From Prunella strophiata (Eukaryota > Chordata > Aves > Passeriformes > Prunellidae): DNA of 64,000 nucleotides. Of this stretch, positions 56,563 to 64,000 are shown piece by piece. The DNA lies in contig JAZBQD010000030.1 in assembly GCA_036583965.1 (NCBI GenBank), forward strand, positions 111,054,162-111,118,161. The letters are read 5' to 3'. The stretch's first letter is position 1; each line of letters starts with the position of its first letter. The position numbers and the translations under genes were made by a program. The notes beneath the pieces were generated by a model. The model was not told the origin of the DNA, did not search any database, and saw nothing but the letters and a program-made list of their open reading frames with translations.

Positions 56563-59500
56563 AACATTAACTTATAGGGATAACTTATAATAAGAGGGTT
56601 ATTTTGTATTTAAAACCTGCAGGAAAAAAAAAACACATTAAAACCCACCCAAATGCTGCCAACACCTACGACATGCACTCTGGAGAGGTGTCCACCTTGG
56701 CTGTCCTGCTGCTCTTTGAGGGATTCTCCAACCCCCAGCATGGGAATTATATTATTTTCCAAGGTCTGCTCTTCATGTGTTTACCAGCTGCCCCTCCCAG
56801 CTTTGGCACTGGCACTCCTGATAAGCCAGGCTCCCTTGGGAAGGGGCAGGGGACACAAGCACCGAGCTCTTGCATCACTCCTGAGCAGGAATCTGAAGCT
56901 ACAAACTCTCTCTGCCACTTCAGCCGGTTCAAGAAGAGGTGAACTCCTTGTTTTTGTACAGTAGGCAAAAGGTTCAAAGGTGTGGAAATCCTCTTTATCT
57001 GGCTGGAGGAGTTCAGTAGGACTAAATTCACAGGGAGCAGGGGCAGAGGATTGTTTTGTTTTGAAGATACAAGCAGGGCAGAGAAAGATAAAACACGGTA
57101 AAGATTTCATTACTGTGCAGTTAATATTAACAGCTGCCACATGTACATAGGCATGGGCAGAAATTACAAAACCAGGGCCATAAATAAAGGGACAAAAGAA
57201 AGGAAAATTTAAAAAATAAATTGTAAAGTCAGATAGGGCAGGATGATCTTGAAACAGACTTTAAAAAATAACACAGGGAATGGAAATACAACTGCCCCAC
57301 AACAAATACAACTCATGTATCAGGCAGCATGTAGCAGAAAAAAAAAAAAGTGGCAAAATAAAATAAAATCCCTGACTAGAGACACAGTTCATAAAATTAA
57401 CTATCAGTTTCACTTTCCTGACTTCCATTTATGCCATCCATTCTTTATTTTTTCCTTCAAACCTGCCCACACAGACAGTAAGATAATCAGTATTTTGCAA
57501 TGACCAACCTGACCAATTAGTGATAGGGGTAAAATGTTAAGATTTAAAGCACAGGCTTTGCCAGCTTTGGGTATTTGTGGAAATACTCATTTCTTAAGGC
57601 CATTTTCCACAGTGCCCATGCAACGTTGTCAAGGGGTTTTTATTGCACCTGCACTTTGAGCAGTTTTATGTACAGCAGCAGAGCAGATGCCAGCCCTGGC
57701 TGGTATTTATGAGACTGTTGCTGTTGTGCACACAGAAATATTTAAGAAAACATCACCAGCAGAAACTTGTCTCAGCCAGCTTGTACTCCTTTCCCAGGAT
57801 GGGTTCAAATTACCTTCTGAAAATTACTCACCTGGTGCTTGTACAGGAGTCTGATGACCAATGTCCAACCAACCCCAGAATAAACAAACACTTCCAGCTA
57901 ACTGCTTTTAGCTTCCTATGGAGCTTTGATATCTTTCAGTGTGGTTGGCTTTTGATAACAGAAGAGATCTATGAACTGAAAAATCTGGAAATTAATTTGG
58001 TCAACCTAGCATGGGAATTTCCTCTTGGAAAATTTACTTGCTTCATTACAAGGTGTTGGAAATGAGGTAAAGGTTGAATTAAAGCATCAGTCTTTCACCT
58101 TTTAGAAGAAAATTGTAATGCCACAGCTCTTGTTGAATCTCTTCCCTTGTGCCACCTTCTCTAAAGATAAGAAGTATTTTGGCTTTATTTGTGCCTTCAA
58201 ACACAAGGCTTCTTCCCACAGGCAGCAGGCAAGCAAACAAATTCCTTCTTAAGCAATTGAAGGAGCCACTGAACCAGAATAAAGAGAGTCAGACCTAAAT
58301 TAAGACTGATGAAGTAAGACATATTTTAGTCATTAACAAGAGTGAAGAGTGTGACATCCTACTACAAGTTAATAATTTTTATACCAGGACATGGAAGAGT
58401 GGTAACTGTGATTCAGAAATAATTCCAGAAATCATCATTTTTTCCTCCACTTGAAATTATATTTATTGTGCAATTAGTGTTTCATTGGGCCACTTCAGTT
58501 AAAATTAAAAAGAAAGGTAAAGTAAAATAATTGAACATATTGGAATAAGGGTGTAAAATTCTGCCTTAGTCACAAACAAAGTTGTCTTGTCAAAAGTTAT
58601 GGACAACACATTTGGCTGCTTTCATGGAAAGCACAGCTCCCTGAGAAGTGCATAGGCAAACAGCACTTTCTCATAACCACAATTAAATATATTTGGTCCT
58701 AAGTGAATTACTGGCTTGCTGAAGAATATAAACAGGTGAAACTGAGCTGCATTCTTCCTCCTTTATCACCTGCCTGATCCAATGAACTGGATCAGTGCTT
58801 TGTTGGTGACCAATCAGTGATTTACAGTTTTCTGACTTCATCTGCTCCATTTATCATGGAATTAAAACAATGTCCAATTGTTGATAACAATCAAGTACTT
58901 TTATACCTGATGCAGGAACAGGCCATAAAAGCTTGTCTAGCTGCAAGTAAATATAAAGAGGACACTTTATTGTTACCCTTTCATAACAGGTCAATCAACA
59001 AGTCTCCAAGCATTTCACAAATATTTGGTTAAATGTGAATATAGCTGTTCTCCTCCTGACATTGAATACCATTAATTCCCTTTTGCAGAGCAGGAAATGC
59101 AGGCAGATAGAAATAAATTCGTTGAAGTTATACAGTCAAATCTAGAGCTGAACTAGTATGGAAAGTAAAAAAAAAAACAAACAAAAAAAATCCCCAAAAA
59201 CCCCTCTCTTTATTATTCAGACAAACAAAAGGCAATTCTTTTCTGATGGGATTTATCTCTGGTTATCTCATGCAGGTATTCAGAAAATTCAGCTGTTCAA
59301 AAGGTCTTGTTCATTTTTCTTAAATCTATCTAGGATAGAATTATTACCAAATAAATGAAAAAACCACTGGTCTTTTGGGAGCTGTAGAAAATAAGGTGGG
59401 TTTATTTTAATATAAGATGGCATGGTTAACAGTCAACATTTTAAAAACCTATTATGATTAAATGATCAGTTAAGAAAATCTGGCTCCATTAAATCAATGT

Positions 59501-61334
59501 TAATTTTGTCCAAGATTACATCCAAAACATAATTTTTGGTTTCTAATTCAGAAAAAAAAAAAAATCTTAATTTAAGTTTTATTGTGCTTTGTTTCTTTTT
59601 ATTTTTCTAATTTGTATTTTTTCTGTACGCATCAGGAAGACTAAATGTATTTGATTCTAATTTGTACTGAAACACAGTTCTTTCTCTGGTTTTTTGAAGC
59701 CAATCCCATAAGAGCTGAGTAGGCTTTCCTTTTGCAAATAGATAATAATAAAAAATAAATGTTAAGTTAAAATGCATTTTTGACATTACTTTTTATGAGA
59801 ACAGTGAGATCATTCTGCATCGAAACTCAAATTTACTGATGCATTGTAGTTGCTTCAGACCAGGCTGGCATATGAGTAACTAAAACCTGGCTTAATTGGC
59901 TGAGCAGTTTGGATTTATTGCTGTTTTGTGCTACAAGTGCAAGACAGAGCTAAACTGCCAGAACAGTGAAAAAAAAATAAAAAAAAAAAAATTCACAAGT
60001 GCCAGGAAAAAATCATAAAATAAATGAAAGTTGTCATTCAATTTCTGTGCCACAAGAGTAGGATTATTTTAATGTGGCTAGGAGGTCAAATTTGTAGGTT
60101 AAATTCTCTTCTGATATGGGAAAATGCAGCTGTATTTACATGATACACCCAGATAAATCCAACAAAGAGCAAGGATTTGAATTTTTATTCCCTCTTGTTA
60201 TACAGTAACAGAGGAGAAAGGCATTGAAACAACATGCACCTGTACTAAAGTGAAGGTCTCTTATTATTCCTGTCTTCCCTCTGAGAGGCAGCAAAGAATT
60301 TCATTTTGTAACTCTGAAACTTTGCCTCTACACCAGAAAACTGAATTGGGAGGAAAAAGGAAAAGAAAATAATTGAGAACTAAAAAGAGTCTGGGCAATT
60401 TTATGGGTTTCCATCTGTGTGGGGCTTCAAAGTCTTACAATATTTTCTGAAAGGCAGGGAGTGATGTGAGAATGTTCACAAGGACACACCTTTCTAATCT
60501 GCAGGCCCTGAGACCCTCTCCTGCTTCCCAAATAACAGGGTAATTGGTTTAAGGAGTTGTGTTTTTTCAGCATATTTAGTTAATACCCTAACAAAGGACC
60601 ACCTTCTGCTTCATTCAGCAGCTGGAAAAATAAGAAAAAAGGTAATATTTGAAGATGTCTGCCCATTTATCTTGATTTTCAGCTATACTTGCAGCAGGTA
60701 AATTTATGTGTGTGTATTCATGGTAATACCAGCCAGATGCAAATGTACTTCCAAAGTCAATATACATTCAGTTTAAGCTTGGTTATTAAATGACTAATTA
60801 TGTTCTCAGGTTTGGTGTAGTTTTATGGGTGAGTGGGTACCTGCAGTTTCTGTCAACCACAGAGATCTTTCTGGTACCAAGGGAAGAAAAAAAATTCAGA
60901 GAGGACACCATATATTGAATATTGGTGGTTTTTCTTCCCCAGTTGTGGGCTTTAGCACTGAAATTCCCTGGAGATGGCTCTAATTGTAGTTCTATTGGAA
61001 TGGTAAAAGGAAGTTTTGTGCTGTAATCCCAAAGTGTCAAGGGCAAGCTCACCCTGAGTGTTTGGAGTAAGTACTGGGTGTTTGGATTTAGGGAGACTTT
61101 ATCTCCCACTGCCCTGGGGTTTTGATTAGACACCTGAAACACCGGCACAAATCACAATACAGGGGAGCACATGGCGAGTTGGGCATTAACTGAGTGGGAA
61201 ATGAACTCTGACAAAGTGCCCGCAGGAACAAAGGGAGTTGGGACAAATTACCTCATTGTGGTCTTGGCAAACGCGGGGGCAGGTACCCAACCCTCCACTC
61301 TCGTAAAAAAAAAAAAACATCATCGGGCTGACTC
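56563..61334. other. AT-rich non-coding stretch, no gene seen
   Basis: Long AT-rich run with several poly-A tracts (57339, 59169, 59558, 59970-59990). The longest open frame is 57643-58065 plus (140 residues). It has no recognisable domain or splice context and is probably chance. Confidence 0.5.
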
Positions 61335-61488
61335 TGGAGGTTTGGGCTGGATTTTAGGGAAAGGCTCTTCCCCCAGGGAATGGGCACGGCCCCGAGGCTG
61401 CCAGGGATGCCCAGGGTGGGATTTTGGGGTGTCTGGACTGGATGATCCTGATGGGTCTCTTCCAACTCAGAATATTCCATGATTCTAT
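61335..61488 (+). mobile_element. CR1 LINE 3'-end fragment
   Basis: GGAGGTTTGGGCTGGATTTT, AGGGAAAGGCTCTTCCCCCA, GGGATTTTGGGGTGTCTGGA, CTGGATGATCCTGATGGGTC and TCTTCCAACTCAGAATATTC, ending CATGATTCTATA, give a sense-strand CR1 3' end with its terminal octamer. About 154 bp. Confidence 0.92.
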
Positions 61489-61494
61489 AAATAG

Positions 61495-61625
61495 GTGGAC
61501 AGAGATACCTTATGGAACCTTGAGGAGGTGCGATAGGAAGCCAAAAGTAACCAGGATGCACAATGTAAGTGATGCCAGACACCAAAAAAGAGCAGTTTAT
61601 TCATCGGTTTATTTACTTATTTATT
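61495..61625 (-). mobile_element. Possible LTR fragment beside the CR1
   Basis: On the minus strand AATAAACTGCTCTTTTTTGG recalls the AATAAACTTCCTCTTTTTGC of the 33.1-kb LTR and is followed by a U5-like stretch. Neither end nor a target-site duplication was found, so this could be coincidence. Confidence 0.22.
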
Positions 61626-61799
61626 CAGATGCTCAGCACCAGTCTGCGGAAAGATTAGCTTGCATTCCTGTGAAGAACCAAAAGAACACATCCAAACGTC
61701 TTTCTTCTGCAGAAATACAGAGGAGGAAGTGGTTTACTAAACATTTAACTTATAAATAACTTTTATGATCAATACCATTGAACTTATTCATATTTAAAC

Positions 61800-62220
61800 G
61801 CGATAAAGGTGTTTGGAGCAATTGCTGGGTCATGCTGAAGGTCTCCACACCCTGAATTCTCAGCAGTAACCCCTGGGCACATCCACCTCCATCAGACACC
61901 GCCTGCTCCTCCCAAAACACGCAGCCACTCGGAAAAACCAAACCCTGCCCCGATCAGTCCTTTCGAGCTTGTTTAGAACCCATTAATAAAAAAAATGCTC
62001 CGCATCCCGGCGCTCGGCACGATTTAAAACACAATGAGACGATCCCGGAGCTGTTTGGGGTGGGATAACAGGGACACGAGCAGAACAGACCGGGCAGCTT
62101 CTGCTGCCAAGGGGTGGCAGTGACCCCCTCCCCAGCGCTGCCAGGCTCTCCTGTTCCTCTGACCTTTGTCTGCGAGCTGAGTGAACCTCGGGGAATATTA
62201 ACCCAGGCTGGGGAAAGAAG

Positions 62221-62271
<51 letters not shown>

Positions 62272-62560
62272 AAGAAAAAAAAAGCTTTTACTACTCTGCA
62301 GCCCTGCAAGGCTCTTTAGTGAGCCAGATACCAGTCAGGAGGGAGGGAATAACTGGGGGAAAGAGGGTGGGAATGCGCTGCTCGCTGAGCAGCTCAGTCT
62401 CCCCGAGAAGAAAAGGTGTTAACAGGGGTAATCAGCGAGCTGCTGGCGAGCGCCCAGACCTTCAAGGCTGTAACTAAGCAGAGCTCCATTCATTTGAACC
62501 CAGCTGCTCTGGTGTGGTTTCCTAGCGCACAAAGCAACGCCGGGTCCTCCTAAAGGGTTT
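61800..62560. other. CpG-enriched segment
   Basis: By eye about 25 CpGs occur from 61920 to 62560 (for example CATCCCGGCGCTCGGCACGA and GGCGAGCGCCC), clearly denser than elsewhere in the window, although GC stays moderate. A poly-A tract (62214-62283) splits it. No open frame with a recognisable domain is present. It could be the shore of a CpG island, an enhancer or an upstream exon region of a gene to the right. Confidence 0.5.
62214..62283. repeat. Poly-A tract (A40 plus GAAG-interrupted A runs)
   Basis: A40 at 62221-62260, followed by two GAAGAAAAAA units and a final A run. No retrotransposon body precedes it. Confidence 0.97.
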
Positions 62561-63765
62561 AAACTCCCCTGGCAGAGCTGCACAGAGGATTTTTTTACCT
62601 CCTGCCCAGTTCTTCTTGTGACACCTGAATTGATGTCATACCTTCAATGTGGCTTCATGCAGACTGACAAGAACCAGAGTATATTTTTTAAATCTCTCTC
62701 CTTATCTGTAGCCATCGTGCAAGACATTTGGACAAATCGAAACTAAACTCCAGGATATTCTAAACTCAAAAGAAATACAGTTTTGAATTCTAAGTTATTA
62801 GGTTATTATAGACATAATATTTCTAGAGAAGACATAATTCCTTCTAGAGAGGAACTAGGCACCATCAGTACAGAAGTACATAACCTCCAAACAACTTTCA
62901 AAGAAAAAAAAATATATGAATTTGCAAAGAAAATAAGTGTGCAGCTTCCCTAGTAGAACTGAACAGATCTTGAGGGATTTTTTTTTTTTTCACGATGCCA
63001 AGTAACAATTTGCAGGATTATTTCCCTCCATTCTGGTAAGGAAATTTAACAGGGAAATCTTATGACCAGGCACCCTGCTTCAAACACCTCTAAGGTCTGA
63101 AGGCCTTGCTGTAAATTAAAGACAAGGACATGCCACACAGGTGGGCATGTTAGAGAACCACAGAAGGTGACACTGCAGTGTTTTGGTTTGTCTGGGATGA
63201 TTTTACCTTTTGCTTCAGGTGAAATTTGAGAGCAAATTGCTGCAACTGAATCCATACTGGAAAATGACTGAATCTCACTGATTCCTTTTGGGAGCTCAGG
63301 AGCATTTTGCACCCAAAATGGTACAACTTAAAAAGCTAAGCTAAAGTTGAAAGATGTTTTAGACAATACTCCTTATGTTTTGTACCTAGGGGTCTGCAGA
63401 TTCAAAGTTCTCTCCGAACAAACACATGGACCTGGAAAAATACTGAAGGTATGATCTTGGTGTGCTTGATACAATTCCTTGATATGCATTTGGAAATATA
63501 AACAAACCCCAGACACTTGCATGCCAAACTTGTGTACTTTGCCTTATCTGCAGTCCCCCTACAGAGATGTCAAGCATAGCATGCAGCAATATTGCAGCTA
63601 AATCTGAGCTGTTATTAACAGGGAGTGGAATTTCTTCACTTGAGAACTTACTTTTCCAGTACTGCTCTGGAGTTTTGGGATGTGAGAGGATTTTTTTTTT
63701 TTTTAATTTTTGTTTTGCTGGGGAACTCGGCTTTGGCAGAGAAAGCCCCTCCCTCAGTGCAGCTC
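62561..63765. other. Non-coding stretch, no gene seen
   Basis: AT-rich with T12-type runs at 62979-62990 and 63691-63704. No recognisable repeat family or exon. Confidence 0.5.
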
Positions 63766-64000
63766 TGCCTTGCAGGTGGCACCACAAGTCACCAGAGCGT
63801 TGTGAGTAACGCCACCACTGAGATGGCAGTAATTTTCCAGAGTGCCCCGTTATTAAATGACCCTAAAAAAGTCCAAAGAAAACGGAAGTCATTTGCCCCA
63901 GCCGGTGTTTTACGAGCAATCTTTATCAGGTACTGACCTGTTCAGGGAAGTGTTGTGAGCCTTATTTACCTGCAACACCCTGAAAGGAGGCCAACAGCGA
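63766..64000. other. Candidate conserved element or exon at the right edge
   Basis: Balanced composition with scattered CpGs and no repeat signature. The plus strand reads from a CTTGCAG acceptor-like site (ends about 63775), stays open for over 50 codons, and reaches ATCAG followed by GTACTG (about 63931), a possible donor. The encoded segment (including a KKVQRKRK basic run) is not a family I recognise. It could equally be a conserved non-coding element. Confidence 0.25.

Noticed and set aside
57643..58065. 140-residue plus-strand frame in AT-rich DNA
   Set aside because: Longer than typical for this composition but matches no family I know. It has no promoter or splice support and could arise by chance in 64 kb.
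62214..62283. Poly-A tail of a processed pseudogene or SINE
   Set aside because: No gene-like or SINE-like body precedes the tract on either strand, and no target-site duplication was found.

Overview
This is nuclear DNA from a bird, most likely a songbird. The call rests on many CR1 retrotransposon fragments (CR1 is the dominant avian LINE), solo LTRs of avian-type endogenous retroviruses, moderate GC with patchy CpG, and no bacterial-style coding density. I found no convincing protein-coding gene, tRNA or rRNA. The long open frames that exist come from tandem repeats or CR1/LTR copies, or are short chance frames. The window looks gene-poor: intergenic or deep intronic, with a possible 3' UTR at the left edge (about 1-765) and a CpG-enriched segment near the right edge (about 61.8-62.6 kb).

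Layout. 0-0.77 kb: candidate 3' end of a plus-strand gene (AATAAA at 742-747). 0.85-5.2 kb: old CR1 pieces in single-copy DNA. 5.2-6.6 kb: two large arrays of one perfect 11-bp unit (about 33 and 46 copies) with a duplicated 50-bp flank. 8.25-8.43 kb: AT-rich 60-bp tandem repeat made of inverted repeats. 11.9-12.0 kb: (GGGAA)22, a G-quadruplex-type array. 12.6 kb: ERVL-like LTR fragment. 14.0-21.1 kb: three solo LTRs of one family of about 620 bp, two on plus and one on minus, plus a long minus-strand CR1. 23.6 kb: 22-bp perfect hairpin. 25.4 kb: A/C-only tract. 30.3 kb: CR1. 33.05-33.93 kb: a CR1 split by a 302-bp LTR, with a recognisable target-site duplication. 37.5 kb: likely degraded relative of that LTR. 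40.0 kb: ten CpGs in about 50 bp. 41.7, 47.7-48.2, 50.9-51.7 and 61.3 kb: further CR1. Several AT-rich, repeat-free stretches (16.8, 24.2, 26.3, 43.1, 47.1, 50.1 and 63.8 kb) have the look of conserved non-coding elements, which only an alignment can settle.

No set of genes works together here. The history visible is mobile-element layering (CR1 first, an LTR later inserted into it) and expansion of short tandem units. The most notable structures are the six-frame-open 11-bp arrays with their duplicated flank, and the nested LTR-in-CR1 insertion.
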